A program made the position numbers and the translations under genes. Positions 6,410-6,534 of a stretch of DNA of 6,534 nt are shown here, one piece after another; the first letter of the stretch is position 1; each line of letters starts with the position of its first letter. This DNA is from Akkermansiaceae bacterium UBA2367 (GTDB lineage: Bacteria; Verrucomicrobiota; Verrucomicrobiia; Verrucomicrobiales; DEV007). The stretch is taken from positions 28,511 through 35,044 of the forward strand of contig DDTJ01000079.1 in NCBI GenBank assembly GCA_002344525.1. The letters are read 5' to 3'. The notes under the pieces are model-generated. The model was not told the DNA's origin, ran no database searches, and was given only the letters and a program-made list of their open reading frames with translations.

Positions 6410-6534
6410 GGGTCACGAGTCACGAGTCATGGGTCATGGGTCACGGGTCACGGGTCACGGGTCACGGGTCACGGGTCACGAGTCACGAGTCACGAGTCAC
6501 GAGTCACGAGTCACGAGTCATGGGTCATGGGTCA
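6404..6534. repeat. Heptanucleotide tandem array, consensus RGTCAYG, running off the window
   Basis: Eighteen complete 7-bp units (6404-6529) plus five bases of a nineteenth follow without interruption. Only two positions vary, both by transitions: base 1 (G or A) and base 6 (C or T). Writing each unit by those two bases, the order is GT, GC, AC, AT, GT, then GC six times, AC five times, AT, GT. The array overlaps the first six bases of the minus-strand gene (6404-6409), including its start codon, and occupies all the visible upstream region of that gene. Heptamer arrays of this general kind (STRR) are known in cyanobacteria; this one is not recognised. Confidence 0.95.

Noticed and set aside
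6404..6534. Heptamer array considered as a CRISPR array
   Set aside because: Units are 7 bp with no spacers and no cas genes are present; it is a simple tandem repeat.

Overview
The window is high-GC bacterial DNA with three protein genes and an unusual amount of short repeated DNA between them. The gene content points to the PVC superphylum, most likely Verrucomicrobiota. It has a very large membrane Ser/Thr kinase carrying formylglycine-generating-enzyme-like (FGE/SUMF1) and DUF1080 modules, and next to it a divergent sigma factor of the short 'RWTLI...LYSYARRAGHPSEDAEDLTQGFF' type. This taxonomic call is inference from protein style, not a database result.

Layout. Positions 23-3988 (minus) encode a 1321-residue protein: cytoplasmic kinase, one transmembrane helix, FGE-like domain, DUF1080 domain, second FGE-like domain, and a helical tail. 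A divergent intergenic region (3989-4314) follows, with an AT-rich palindrome and a palindromic repeat element. Positions 4315-5043 (plus) encode a 242-residue sigma-70/ECF-like factor. A convergent, non-coding region (5044-5380) is packed with 10-bp-period repeats, a 30-bp inverted repeat pair and three hairpins. Positions 5381-6409 (minus) encode a threonine-synthase-like PLP enzyme. Its start codon lies inside a heptanucleotide tandem array (6404-6534) that runs off the window.

How the parts may work together. The kinase and sigma factor form a divergent pair, an arrangement recurrent in planctomycetes and verrucomicrobia. An extracytoplasmic sensor (possibly carbohydrate- or ligand-binding) could signal through the kinase to the sigma factor. 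The threonine synthase homologue looks metabolically unrelated.

The most notable oddities are: (i) a 66-bp in-frame partial duplication just before the kinase HRD catalytic loop; (ii) the heptamer array, whose variants change one base at a time in cyclic order and which supplies the start codon of the PLP enzyme; (iii) paired repeat elements on both sides of the sigma gene. I see no convincing new defence or mobile system; the novelty is in the repeats and the kinase insertion.
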